From assembly GCA_020248985.1 (NCBI GenBank), contig JADCGL010000005.1, forward strand, positions 1 through 64,000: a stretch of DNA of 64,000 nucleotides, in the 5' to 3' direction. The translations under genes and the position numbers were made by a program. The DNA is from Telmatospirillum sp. Its GTDB lineage: Bacteria > Pseudomonadota > Alphaproteobacteria > CACIAM-22H2. Every line of letters begins with the position of its first letter. The first letter of the stretch is position 1. The notes beneath the pieces are model-generated. The model made no database searches. It worked only from the letters and a program-made list of their open reading frames with translations, and was not told where the DNA came from. Below, piece by piece: positions 47,141-58,265 of this stretch.

Positions 47141-47779
47141 CTAGCTGCGCCCGGCGGCGGCAGGTGCCGCGGCCGGGGCGGCCGTCTTGGCGCGCAGCGC
47201 TTCGATCAGCGCCGAGAGGCGGCCGCCGTTGCGCTGGACGGTCGCCGAAAAGTCGTCGCGCTGCGTGATCGCCATGCTGACGTCTTCGATGATCACGTCG
47301 ATGATGCGCCAGCTGTCGCCGTTCGGGCGCACGCGCCACGTCACGCGCACGGGTGCGCCCTGGGCGCGCATGAAGTTCGAGAGCACGAAGGCTTCGTTGT
47401 CGTCGCCGCGGCGCGAGCCCACGGTCACGATCTTCTCGCCGCCATAGTCGGCAAAACGCGTGGCGTAGCTCGCCACGATATAGTCTTCGAACGCCTTCAG
47501 ATATTCGGTGCGGTCGGATTCGCTGGCCGTGCGCCACGGCGACCCGAGCGCGAAGCGCCCGATCGTGGCGACGTCGAAGGCCTCCGTGAACAGCCTGCGG
47601 AAGCGCTCCTTGCGCTCGTCGTGGTCGATGTCTTTGGAGGTGAGACCCTCGATCGCCGTCTGCGACAGACGGTCGATGAACTGGGAAGCCGCAGGAACCG
47701 CGTTCTGCGCGCGCGCAGAAGGGGCGGCCAACGCGAAGGCGAGCAAGGCGACGAAGCTCAGCAGGATGCGGCGCAGCAT
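47141..47779 (-). CDS. mlaC: Phospholipid-binding protein MlaC
   Basis: A 212-residue periplasmic Ttg2D/MlaC protein that shuttles phospholipids between the outer-membrane MlaA complex and the inner-membrane MlaFEDB transporter. A signal peptide (1-24, ARA-QN) is followed by the family's helical/beta lipid-binding fold: RFRRLFTEAFDVATIGRFAL, RTEYLKAFEDYIVASYATRF, WRIIDVIIEDVSM. An Ala/Pro-rich tail ends the protein. It lies 22 bases downstream of mlaA on the same strand; mlaFED are not in the window. Confidence 0.92.
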   Translation of the reverse strand: MLRRILLSFVALLAFALAAPSARAQNAVPAASQFIDRLSQTAIEGLTSKDIDHDERKERFRRLFTEAFDVATIGRFALGSPWRTASESDRTEYLKAFEDYIVASYATRFADYGGEKIVTVGSRRGDDNEAFVLSNFMRAQGAPVRVTWRVRPNGDSWRIIDVIIEDVSMAITQRDDFSATVQRNGGRLSALIEALRAKTAAPAAAPAAAGRS

Positions 47780-47801
47780 GCGCGTTATCCCCGTCCGCCC
47801 G

Positions 47802-48662
47802 TCACTGCACGGCTTCGGCGCGCGGGCCCGAAATGCCCGGACCTTCGCCGTCGGTCATGCGCGGCGAGGGCGGGCTTGCGCCCGGATCGGCATTGCGGAT
47901 TTCGGCCCGGCGGCGTTCGACCGACACGCGGCGCACGGTCGCGTAGAGATCGGTCGAGCTGCGCTGCAGATCGTCGATCTGCTGCTTGTTGGCGTCGCGA
48001 TAATGCACGGCCGTGGTGCCGCCGCGCGCGTAGGGCGTCCAGTCGAGGCGCGTGCCGCGCGTCAGCAGGTTGAACGGATCGAGGAAGGCATCGACCACGA
48101 AGCCGACGATGTCGCGGCCGTTCGACGAGCCCAGCACGGGCAGCATGAGGTAGGGGCCTTCTTCCACGCCCCAGGCGCCGAAGGTCTGGCCGGCATCTTC
48201 GTCGTGATGCGCAAAGCCGAGTTCCTTGGCCGGATCGAAGACGCCGAAAAAGCCGATGATCGTGTTGATGAAGAAACGCGCCACGGCCGTGCCCGCGCGC
48301 GCGCCCTCGCCCTGCAGGCCGTCGTTGGCGACCGTCCACGGCGTGCGCAGATTGCCGAGGAAATTGCCCGTGCCCGTGCGCACGCCCTGCGGCAGCAGGC
48401 CGTACCAGGCGGCGGCGGGCTTCAGCATCACTTCGTCGAGAAAGCGGTTCACTTCGAAGAAATAGCGATTGACCGGCTCGATCGGATCCCAGATTTCGCT
48501 GCCGGCTTCGTTGGCCTGGGCGATCTGCGTGTGGGCGGCCGCGCTGTCCGATGCGCGGGCGACCGAGGCGCCGACAAAAAGGCTGGTCGCAAGTACCGCC
48601 GTGAGACACGCGCGACGCACCGAAGCGAAATTCGACAAGTCCAAATTCGACGAGAACGACAT
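47802..48662 (-). CDS. mlaA: Outer-membrane lipid asymmetry protein MlaA (VacJ)
   Basis: A 286-residue protein that removes mislocalised phospholipids from the outer leaflet of the outer membrane. MSFSSNLDL at 48662 gives a normal N-terminus with a hydrophobic signal (about 16-37, SVARA); no lipobox cysteine is obvious, unlike E. coli MlaA. Family motifs DPIEPVNRYFFEVNRFLDE, LRTPWTVANDGLQG and FGAWGVEEGPYLMLPVLGSS are all present. A longer start at 48800 would cover an inverted repeat and is not favoured. Co-transcribed with mlaC. Confidence 0.92.
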   Translation of the reverse strand: MSFSSNLDLSNFASVRRACLTAVLATSLFVGASVARASDSAAAHTQIAQANEAGSEIWDPIEPVNRYFFEVNRFLDEVMLKPAAAWYGLLPQGVRTGTGNFLGNLRTPWTVANDGLQGEGARAGTAVARFFINTIIGFFGVFDPAKELGFAHHDEDAGQTFGAWGVEEGPYLMLPVLGSSNGRDIVGFVVDAFLDPFNLLTRGTRLDWTPYARGGTTAVHYRDANKQQIDDLQRSSTDLYATVRRVSVERRRAEIRNADPGASPPSPRMTDGEGPGISGPRAEAVQ

Positions 48663-48831
48663 TGGAGAGGGGAATCCTTCGAGACGAAACGCGATGTTGA
48701 CCCAAGATATGCTTCGGCGACCCGCAGCCCATGCGAAAGCGAAGCAGACGCTAGCATGAATGCGTTTACGAACGCTGAAGAGCTTTGGATCTTTGTCCAC
48801 GAAGGACTCGATTTTCAGACACGTCCAGCGC

Positions 48832-48863
48832 TCTCGATTCGAACCTTTTGGCGCGAATCGAGA
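48832..48863. repeat. 10-bp inverted repeat in the mlaA / metF-operon divergent region
   Basis: TCTCGATTCG and CGAATCGAGA pair perfectly across a 12-base spacer. The repeat is about 170 bases upstream of mlaA and 185 bases upstream of the ArsR-type gene. It could be an operator for a dimeric regulator or an RNA hairpin. The rest of the 48663-49048 gap holds no gene. Confidence 0.6.
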
Positions 48864-49007
48864 TCAGAAGAACGAATTGTTATCATACGCCTTGGCGGCA
48901 AAACCATAGGCCGGCAATCGCCCCACAGGCTTCCGCCCGCGCCTGTTGCGCCAATACAACAGCTTTTGAGGCTACAATCGTAGTCGGTTTGATTTATCGA
49001 TTGCAAG

Positions 49008-49029
49008 ATATAAACATATCGTTATATGT
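49008..49029. promoter_or_regulatory. Candidate ArsR-type operator upstream of the met operon
   Basis: Nested inverted repeats ATATAA-8 nt-TTATAT (49008-49027) and ACATAT-CGTT-ATATGT (49014-49029) lie 20-40 bases before the start of the ArsR/methyltransferase gene. AT-rich palindromes of this sort at the promoter are typical for ArsR-family repressors, so autoregulation of the met operon is likely. Confidence 0.6.
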
Positions 49030-49048
49030 ATGTTTCTTGGGAGTGAGA

Positions 49049-50035
49049 ATGTCGTTGTCGCTGACCACCCTTTTGGACGCGTTGCGCGCTGCCGCCGAGC
49101 CCACCCGGCTGCGGCTGCTGGCCTTGTGCGCGCAGGGCGAGCTCACGGTCAGCGAGCTTGTGCAGATTCTGGGGCAAAGCCAGCCGCGCGTGTCGCGCCA
49201 CCTCAAGCTGCTGTGCGACGCGGGCCTGCTCGACCGGCTGCCCGAGGGCAGCTGGGTTTTCTACCGGCTTGCGGCCGGCGCGCAAGCCGACGGTTCGGCG
49301 GGCGCGCTCGTGCGCAAACTTGCCGATTTGCTGCCCGCCGACGACGCGCAGCTGCAGCGCGACCGTGACGGCCTCAACGCCGTGCGCGCCACGCGCGCGG
49401 CGCGCGCGGCCGCTTATTTCGACGCCAATGCGGCCAGCTGGGACCGGATCCGCTCGCTGCATGTGCACGACCGCGAGGTCGAGCAGCGTCTGCTCGATCT
49501 GATGCCGCCGCGCGCGGGCTTCGACGTGCTCGATATCGGCACGGGCACGGGCCGTATGCTCGAATTGCTGGGGGCCCGCGGCGCGCGCGGCGTGGGCATC
49601 GACCAGTCGCACGAGATGCTGCGCGTGGCGCGCGCCAACATCGCCAAGGCCGGGCTTGCGAACGTGTATGTGCGCCAGGGCGACATGTATCGTCTCGCCT
49701 GGGACGCGCCGGAATTCGACGTGGTGACGATCCACCAGGTGCTGCATTTCGCCGACGATCCGGCGGCCGTGGTGGCGGAAGCCGCGCGCGTGCTGCGCCC
49801 CGGCGGCCGACTCGTGATCGTCGATTTTGCGCCCCACACATACGACTCGCTGCGCAGCGAAAACGCGCATCGGCGCCTCGGCTTTGCCGATGCCGACATG
49901 CGCGCTTGGCTGCTCGCGGCCGGTCTCGTCCCCGTCGCCCCGGTCAAATTGCCGGGCGAACCATTAACTGTCTGCCTGTGGGCGGGCGACAAGGCGGCAA
50001 GCCTTTACGCCGCCCCCACCTCATTGGCCTCGTGA
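49049..50035 (+). CDS. ArsR-type HTH / SAM-dependent methyltransferase fusion
   Basis: A 328-residue fusion. Residues 1-85 are an ArsR winged HTH (AAAEPTRLRLLALCAQGELTV; QSQPRVSRHLKLLCDAGLLD). Residues about 140-320 are a class I methyltransferase with the SAM motif DIGTGTGRM (about 161-169) and FDVVTIHQVLHFADDP. This architecture upstream of metF is common in alphaproteobacteria and is thought to regulate methionine/SAM-cycle genes, with the methyltransferase-like part possibly sensing SAM or SAH. The start at 49049 follows GGGAGTGAG. metF begins 22 bases after its stop. Confidence 0.9.
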   Translation: MSLSLTTLLDALRAAAEPTRLRLLALCAQGELTVSELVQILGQSQPRVSRHLKLLCDAGLLDRLPEGSWVFYRLAAGAQADGSAGALVRKLADLLPADDAQLQRDRDGLNAVRATRAARAAAYFDANAASWDRIRSLHVHDREVEQRLLDLMPPRAGFDVLDIGTGTGRMLELLGARGARGVGIDQSHEMLRVARANIAKAGLANVYVRQGDMYRLAWDAPEFDVVTIHQVLHFADDPAAVVAEAARVLRPGGRLVIVDFAPHTYDSLRSENAHRRLGFADADMRAWLLAAGLVPVAPVKLPGEPLTVCLWAGDKAASLYAAPTSLAS

Positions 50036-50057
50036 CGAGAAGAAGGAACCTCCCCCC

Positions 50058-50960
50058 ATGAACGAACGGCTTTTCGGCGGCGAAACCGGCACGGGTGCGA
50101 TCACCGTCAGTTTCGAGTTTTTCCCGCCCAAGAACGAAGAGATGGACAAGCAGCTGTGGGCCGCGTTCGAGCGCCTGGCCCCGCTGGGGCCGCGCTTCGT
50201 GTCCGTCACCTACGGGGCGGGCGGGTCGACGCGCGAGCGCACGCATGCGGTCGTCAAGCGCATCGCATCGGAAAGCGACGTGTCGCCGGCAGCCCACCTC
50301 ACTTGCGTTGCCGCGACGCGCGACGAAATCGACGACGTCGTGCGCAGCTATTGGGCGGCGGGCGTGCGCCATATCGTGGCCTTGCGCGGCGATCCGCAGG
50401 CAGGCCAGACGAAATACGAGCCGCATCCCGGCGGCTACGCCTATGCGAACGATCTCGTGGCCGGCATCCGCCGCATCGCGAATTTCGATATCTCCGTCGG
50501 CGCCTATCCCGAAGCGCATCCGGATGCGCCGTCGCCCGAGGCCGATATCGATTATCTCAAAGCCAAGTTCGATGCGGGCGCCAACCGCGCCATCACGCAG
50601 TATTTCTTCGACACCGACGTCTATCTGCGCTACCGCGACCGCTGTGCCGCGCGCGGCATCCGCAACGAGATCGTGCCCGGCATCCTGCCGGTGACGAATT
50701 TCGCGCAAGTGCAGAAATTCTCGAAAATGTGCGGCGCTTCGGTGCCCGCGTGGCTCGCCGCCCTGTTCGACGGGCTCGACCACGATCCCGAAACGCGCCG
50801 CCTCGTGGCCGCAATGGTGGCGGCCGAACAGTGCCGCCGGCTGCAGGCGCACGGGGTCACGAACTTCCATTTCTACACGCTCAACCGCGCGGACCTCGCC
50901 TACTCGATCTGCCATGTGCTGGGCCTGCGCCCCGCCAAGATCGCGGCCGCGGCCGCTTGA
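50058..50960 (+). CDS. metF: 5,10-methylenetetrahydrofolate reductase
   Basis: A 300-residue FAD-dependent TIM-barrel enzyme that reduces methylene-THF to methyl-THF, the methyl donor for methionine synthase. Signatures VSFEFFPPKNEEMD (catalytic glutamate in FEFFPPK), FVSVTYGAGGSTRERT, HLTCVAATRDE and ALRGDP are intact. Strong Shine-Dalgarno AGAAGGAA. Second gene of the regulator-metF-metH run; metH part 1 begins 11 bases downstream. Confidence 0.96.
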   Translation: MNERLFGGETGTGAITVSFEFFPPKNEEMDKQLWAAFERLAPLGPRFVSVTYGAGGSTRERTHAVVKRIASESDVSPAAHLTCVAATRDEIDDVVRSYWAAGVRHIVALRGDPQAGQTKYEPHPGGYAYANDLVAGIRRIANFDISVGAYPEAHPDAPSPEADIDYLKAKFDAGANRAITQYFFDTDVYLRYRDRCAARGIRNEIVPGILPVTNFAQVQKFSKMCGASVPAWLAALFDGLDHDPETRRLVAAMVAAEQCRRLQAHGVTNFHFYTLNRADLAYSICHVLGLRPAKIAAAAA

Positions 50961-50971
50961 AAGACGCACCC

Positions 50972-52024
50972 ATGACACGCGCCCAGAAAGCCGAGCTGTT
51001 CCGCAAAGTCGCTTCCGAACGCATTCTCGTGAAAGACGGGCCCTACGGCTCGATGATCCAGAGCTACAAGCTCGACGAGGCGGGCTACCGCAACGGGCAC
51101 AGCTACAACCACGACCAGAAGGGCAACAACGACCTGCTCAATCTCACGCGCCCCGAGATCGTGGCCGAGATCTGCAACAAGTACATCGACGCCGGTGCGG
51201 ATCTCTTGGCCACTAACAGCTTCAACTCCAACGCCATCAGCCTCGCCGATTATGGGCTGCAGGCGCAGGCGCGCGAGATCAGCGTGGCGGCCGCCCAAGT
51301 GATCCGCAAAGCGTGCGATGCGGCGATGGCCAAAAATCCGGACAAGCCGCTGTTCGTGATCGGCGCCTTGGGGCCGACGAACAAGACGCTATCGATCAGC
51401 CCGGACGTCAACAATCCGGGCTACCGCGCGGTGTCGTTCGACGAGATGCGCGACATCTACCGCGAACAGATCGACGGGCTGCTCGACGGCGGCGCCGATT
51501 TCATCATGGTCGAAACCGTGTTCGACTCGCTGAACGCCAAAGCGGCGCTGGTCGCGTGTTCGGAAGCGGGCGAAGCGCGCGGCGAAGAGATTCCGGTCAT
51601 GTGCTCCTTCACCCTCACCGACATGGCCGGGCGCAATCTCTCGGGCCAGACGGTCGAAGCCTTCTGGAATTCGGTGCGCCACGCCAAGCCGCTCACGATG
51701 GGCATGAACTGCTCGTTCGGTGCGACCGAGCTCTATCCGTATGTCGGCGACATCCAGGGCCGTGCCGACACGCTGATCTGCGTCTATCCGAATGCGGGCC
51801 TGCCCAACGACATGGGGGCCTACGACGAGCCGCCGGAAATGACCGGGCAACTCGTGGGCGTGTGGGCGCGCAATGGCTGGATCAACGTGGTCGGCGGCTG
51901 CTGCGGGACGACACCCGGCCATATCGCGGCGATCGCCAAAGCGGTGGCGGGCGTGCCGCCGCGGCAAATCCCCAAACTCGGCGCGCGGCTGCGGCTCGCG
52001 GGCATGGAAGCGGTGAGTTTCTGA
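50972..52024 (+). CDS. metH: Methionine synthase, homocysteine-binding subunit (split MetH, part 1)
   Basis: A 350-residue protein equal to the N-terminal homocysteine S-methyltransferase module of MetH. The zinc-binding cysteines are C247 (GMNCSFGA) and C310/C311 ([10 protein letters not shown]). The barrel start [12 protein letters not shown] and [15 protein letters not shown] match the family. In most bacteria this module is fused to the folate, B12 and reactivation domains; here it stops and the next gene restarts 1 base after its stop codon. ATG 50972 is the first after the metF stop. Confidence 0.94.
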   Translation: MTRAQKAELFRKVASERILVKDGPYGSMIQSYKLDEAGYRNGHSYNHDQKGNNDLLNLTRPEIVAEICNKYIDAGADLLATNSFNSNAISLADYGLQAQAREISVAAAQVIRKACDAAMAKNPDKPLFVIGALGPTNKTLSISPDVNNPGYRAVSFDEMRDIYREQIDGLLDGGADFIMVETVFDSLNAKAALVACSEAGEARGEEIPVMCSFTLTDMAGRNLSGQTVEAFWNSVRHAKPLTMGMNCSFGATELYPYVGDIQGRADTLICVYPNAGLPNDMGAYDEPPEMTGQLVGVWARNGWINVVGGCCGTTPGHIAAIAKAVAGVPPRQIPKLGARLRLAGMEAVSF

Positions 52025-52025
52025 C

Positions 52026-54668
<2,643 letters not shown>

Positions 54669-54684
54669 GGGGTGTCGCTATCGC

Positions 54685-55629
54685 CTAACCCAAAGCCCGC
54701 CGGTAGATGGGCCCAAGCAGGGCCGGCGTCATGTAGATCGGGAACTGCATGCAGGTGAAATAGAGGAAGAGGTCGCTGTCGCTGGTGACACCGATCGCCC
54801 CCACCACCAGCGCGAAATTGCGATTGCCCGCCCCCAGGCATGCGGTCAGCGTTTCGGTGCGCTTGAGGCCGAGCGGTTTTTCGAAGGGCAGCAGCAAAGC
54901 CGCGGCCAAAGCTTGCAGGCCGAAATTGGCTGCAAACGCCGCGGCCATGTAAAGCGCCACCTTGCCGGGTTCGGCTACGATCGCGTCGGCAAACCCGTCG
55001 ACCGCACCGAACGCGAACACCACAAGCAGCAGAACGCCGATGCCGCCGATCGCGTTGTCCCAGCGCTGCAGGCGCAAGGGGCCCGCGATTTTGCGCACGA
55101 TCCAAGCGGCGGCGAACGCACCGCCCACAAGGGCCGCAAGCCGCAGCAGCAGGGCCCCCGCGCTGATGCCCACGTCGAGATTCAGCAACGCTGCGGCAAG
55201 CGGGGGCAAGGTGAACGGAACCACGAGGCTCGTACCCACGAGCAGCACCAGCGCCCAGCGCGAATCGAGCCCGAGCATGCGCGCATAGGCCGTCATCGAG
55301 ACGAGGATCGGGGCCGTCGCGAAGATCCCGATCGACAAGGCAAGCGGGGCGGGCAGCAGCCACGTCGCAAGCGGCACGGCGGCGAGCGGCACACCCACCA
55401 TCAGCAATGCCACCAGGGCGGCGAGCTTCACGGGTTCGCGCAGCGGCTCGGCCAGGGTGCGCCAATCCATGCGCAGAATGGCCGTGGCGAGCAGGATCGT
55501 GACGGCCGGCAGCAGATAGGGGCGCGCGGCGGCGGCAAGATCGGGCACCAGCATGCCTGCGAACAGGCACAAAGCCAGGATGGTCGAGGCGCGGGAATTG
55601 ACCCAGCTCAGCATTTGGTTCGGCGTCAT
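54685..55629 (-). CDS. Bile acid:sodium symporter (BASS) family transporter
   Basis: A 314-residue membrane protein with about nine to ten helices in the BASS/SBF fold. Features include ILRMDWRTL early, LATAILRMD-type crossing helices and the conserved LTACLGAGNRNFALVVGAIG near 265-285, with the Asn/Arg ion site. BASS transporters move organic acids, pantoate or pyruvate with Na+ besides bile acids; the substrate is unknown here. It converges on metH, 16 bases apart, and diverges from the thioesterase gene. Confidence 0.8.
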   Translation of the reverse strand: MTPNQMLSWVNSRASTILALCLFAGMLVPDLAAAARPYLLPAVTILLATAILRMDWRTLAEPLREPVKLAALVALLMVGVPLAAVPLATWLLPAPLALSIGIFATAPILVSMTAYARMLGLDSRWALVLLVGTSLVVPFTLPPLAAALLNLDVGISAGALLLRLAALVGGAFAAAWIVRKIAGPLRLQRWDNAIGGIGVLLLVVFAFGAVDGFADAIVAEPGKVALYMAAAFAANFGLQALAAALLLPFEKPLGLKRTETLTACLGAGNRNFALVVGAIGVTSDSDLFLYFTCMQFPIYMTPALLGPIYRRALG

Positions 55630-55696
55630 GGAATTCCCTTAGCATGATTTTGCGGGCTCTTGCCCGATCGCGGCTCCTGGGCGCATTCTCGCAGCC

Positions 55697-56206
55697 ATGG
55701 ACACGCCGCAACCCGCTTTTTCCGCCCCCTACGACCGCCACGTCGAAGCGATCCGCCCGGAATGGATCGACTACAACGGTCACCTCAATGTCGCCTATTA
55801 CGTGCTCGTGTTCGACAACGCGACCGACGCGCTGTTCGAGGCGATGGATTTCGGCGCCGCCTGGCGCCGCCGCAGCGGGCGCAGTTTCTTCGCGGTCGAA
55901 GCGCATGTGCGCTATCTGGCCGAGCTCACGCTCGGCGACGAGGTGTGCGTCGCGACGCAGATTCTGGCGGTGGACGACAAGCGGCTGCATTATTTCCACG
56001 CGCTGCGCCACAAGACGACCGGGACCTTGTCCGCGACGATGGAAATGCTGTCGCTGCATGTCGACCTCGGCAGGCGCCAGGCCGTCCCGTTCGCGCCCGA
56101 CGACCGCGCGCGCATCGCCGGTTTCGCCGCTGCCCATGCGGGCCTGCCCATCCCCGACGGGGCCGGGCGGGCGGTCGGCTTGCGCAGAGCCGCCCAACCG
56201 CGCTAG
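55697..56206 (+). CDS. Hot-dog-fold acyl-CoA thioesterase
   Basis: A 169-residue 4HBT-type protein. The motif WIDYNGHLNVAYYVLVFD (about 24-41) carries the catalytic Asp/Asn region typical of this class, and FAVEAHVRYLAELTLGDEV follows. Similar proteins are found with carnitine or betaine metabolism and as free thioesterases; the substrate is unknown. It lies in tandem with cbtB, 34 bases apart, but is not obviously related to cobalt uptake. Confidence 0.83.
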   Translation: MDTPQPAFSAPYDRHVEAIRPEWIDYNGHLNVAYYVLVFDNATDALFEAMDFGAAWRRRSGRSFFAVEAHVRYLAELTLGDEVCVATQILAVDDKRLHYFHALRHKTTGTLSATMEMLSLHVDLGRRQAVPFAPDDRARIAGFAAAHAGLPIPDGAGRAVGLRRAAQPR

Positions 56207-56240
56207 TTTCGGCGGATATTCGAAGCCGGGGGATTCGTCG

Positions 56241-56417
56241 ATGAACCAACAGACTGCTTTCGTCCAGCCCGCCTTGCGGGCCAAGGCCGCCTCGGCCGCC
56301 GCTTTGGCGCTGATGTTCGGCATTTTCGTGCTGGCGGGCGTGGGCTTTGCCGGCGCTTCCGTCATCCACAATGCGGCGCACGATTCGCGCCACAGCTTCG
56401 CATTCCCCTGCCACTAA
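56241..56417 (+). CDS. cbtB: Cobalt transporter subunit CbtB
   Basis: A 58-residue protein with one transmembrane helix (about 17-42) and a histidine-bearing C-terminus HNAAHDSRHSFAFPCH, the hallmark of CbtB. With CbtA it forms a predicted cobalt uptake system, usually under cobalamin control. cbtA starts 10 bases downstream. No cobalamin riboswitch is recognisable in the 34 bases before it. Confidence 0.88.
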   Translation: MNQQTAFVQPALRAKAASAAALALMFGIFVLAGVGFAGASVIHNAAHDSRHSFAFPCH

Positions 56418-56427
56418 GGCCGCATCG

Positions 56428-57156
56428 ATGATCGCGCGTCTGTTCTGGGTTGCCCTGATTGCCGGGGCGATTGCGGGCCTCGTTGCCGCCGCTTTGCAGG
56501 CGGTCGGCGTGTGGCCGCTCATCGCGATCGCCGAAACTTTCGAGGTCGTCGAAGCGGCCCCGATCGTCGACATGCACGCGCACGGGCACGATCACGCGCA
56601 CGACTGGTCGCCCGAAGGTGCTTGGCGCATCGGTCTTTCGGTGCTGTTCGACGTTTTGGCCGGAATCGGCTTTGCGCTGCTTGCCAACGCAGCCCTGCTG
56701 CTCGCGCGTTCGGTGCGCGGCTTGGCGCTCGATTGGCGTTTGGGCCTGGGCCTTGGGGCCGTCGGCTTTGCCGCTTTTTCGCTGGCCCCGGCCCTGGGGC
56801 TCGCCCCGGCGCTGCCGGGCATGGCCGAAGGCGATCTGCTGGCCCGCCAAACCTGGTGGATCGGCACGGCCGTGGCAACGCTGGTCGGCGTGGCGCTGAT
56901 GGTTTTGTCGCGCGGCGGCGTCGTTTGGGCGCTGGGCTTGCTGACGCTCGCGCTGCCGCATGCGGTGGGTGCACCCGGCGAGGCGATGGGACTTGTCGCT
57001 TTGATGGGCCAAAGCGGCCCGCTCGGCGACGACGGCATGACGGCCGAACTCGCACAGCGTTTTGCGCTGGCGTCGCTTGCGGCGGCGGCCGTTTTCTGGG
57101 CGGTGCTCGGTATCGCTTCGGCGAAACTGCAGCGCCGCTATCTCGAACTCGCCTGA
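56428..57156 (+). CDS. cbtA: Cobalt transporter subunit CbtA
   Basis: A 242-residue membrane protein with five to six helices. After the first helix (about 5-38) a metal-binding loop reads DMHAHGHDHAHDWSPEGAW, typical of CbtA. Later ALPGMAEGDLLARQTWWIGTA and LALPHAVGAPGE complete the family pattern. It would import Co2+ for cobalamin synthesis, which fits the B12-dependent metH a few genes upstream. It is convergent with the protease-like gene, 3 bases apart. Confidence 0.88.
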   Translation: MIARLFWVALIAGAIAGLVAAALQAVGVWPLIAIAETFEVVEAAPIVDMHAHGHDHAHDWSPEGAWRIGLSVLFDVLAGIGFALLANAALLLARSVRGLALDWRLGLGLGAVGFAAFSLAPALGLAPALPGMAEGDLLARQTWWIGTAVATLVGVALMVLSRGGVVWALGLLTLALPHAVGAPGEAMGLVALMGQSGPLGDDGMTAELAQRFALASLAAAAVFWAVLGIASAKLQRRYLELA

Positions 57157-57159
57157 CCT

Positions 57160-58158
57160 TTACAGCGTCGAGCGCAGCCGCAAATGGCTGCGCCGATCGA
57201 CCGACGGCACATTCATGCGCCGCACGGATCCGTCCTGCACGAGTTCGAATTCCAGCACCGTGCCTGCGGGCCCTTGCGCCCACAAAGCGCGGTAGAATTC
57301 TTCGAGCGTTGCCGGCCGTTCGTTCTTGACCGCAGCCACGACGTCGCCGCGCTTGATGCCGGCGGCCTCCGCCGGGCCTTGCGGCGTCACGCGCAGCACC
57401 ACGAGCCGCCCGCCGCCGACCTCGCCCAAGGTCATGCCGAGCCACGGGCGCACCGGTGCGGTCGACTGGCCCGACACGATCAGATCGGCCAGCAATGGCG
57501 GCAGCAGGTCGATCGGGATGAAGACGTTGCCCGGGATCGGGTCGGGCGTGCCGCTCGCATTGTTGACCACGAGCGAACCCACGCCGACCAAGCGGCCGTC
57601 GGCATCCACGAGGGCCGCCCCGCTCCAGGCCGGATGCGGCGGTGCGGTCCAGATCGCGTCGTCCAACAGATATTCCCAGTTGCCGGCGAACACGCGCCGC
57701 GACACGACGACGGCAGGTGCGGCCGATGCACGCCCGCCATAGGCGAGGACAGCCACCGAATCGCGGTCTTTGACGTCGCGCGACCGGCCGAGCGCCAACG
57801 GCTTCAGCCCGCGCGGGCTTTCGGCCATGCGCATCAGGCCAAGCCCGCTATCCTGGTCGTAGCCCACGACCGTGGCGGGCACGGCACGCCCGTCGGGCAG
57901 ATGCACCTCGCCGCCGGCGGCTTCGACCATCAGATAGCCCACCGTGAGCAGCAGCCCGCTCGCGTCGATCAGAATGGCCGAGCCCTCGCGCTCGCGGCCC
58001 AGCGTCGGGGCGGTGCGCGCTTCGGCCGGCACGAAGGTTTTCAGGCGCAACACGGCGCCCAGCGCGTCGTCGAGCGTTTGGGCATTGGCCGCACCCGGCG
58101 ATGCCGCAACGGCAAAAGCTGCAAGGGCGAGCGCGCAGACGAGTCGTGCAAGCTGCAT
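57160..58158 (-). CDS. Trypsin-like/PDZ protein with degenerate catalytic triad
   Basis: A 332-residue exported protein: signal peptide (1-26, ANA-QT), an S1C (DegP-like) fold over about 30-225 and a PDZ domain over about 240-325 (RPWLGMTLGEV, VLRVTPQGPAEAAGIKRGDV). The usual His motif TNxHVV reads TVGYLMV (Y75), the Asp motif DLAVL reads GLGLM (G105), and only the serine region PAWSGAAL (S179) remains. It is therefore probably a non-proteolytic chaperone-like or adaptor protein. GGAG 6 bases before the ATG at 58158 supports this start over one 12 bases earlier. Confidence 0.85.
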   Translation of the reverse strand: MQLARLVCALALAAFAVAASPGAANAQTLDDALGAVLRLKTFVPAEARTAPTLGREREGSAILIDASGLLLTVGYLMVEAAGGEVHLPDGRAVPATVVGYDQDSGLGLMRMAESPRGLKPLALGRSRDVKDRDSVAVLAYGGRASAAPAVVVSRRVFAGNWEYLLDDAIWTAPPHPAWSGAALVDADGRLVGVGSLVVNNASGTPDPIPGNVFIPIDLLPPLLADLIVSGQSTAPVRPWLGMTLGEVGGGRLVVLRVTPQGPAEAAGIKRGDVVAAVKNERPATLEEFYRALWAQGPAGTVLEFELVQDGSVRRMNVPSVDRRSHLRLRSTL

Positions 58159-58265
58159 GGTCGTCTCCATTGAGCGGGGCCGGATTTCAACCCACCGGCA
58201 TATGCAAGCATTCTCCATGCCAGGGCCGGTTTCGCCAAGGGGGTTTAGTGCTATATAGCCCGACG

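Noticed and set aside
48663-49048. SAM or SAH riboswitch upstream of the met regulator
   Set aside because: No recognisable riboswitch core; AT-rich palindromes fit protein control better.
56207-56240. Cobalamin riboswitch before cbtB
   Set aside because: Only 34 bases are available and no B12-box-like sequence is seen.
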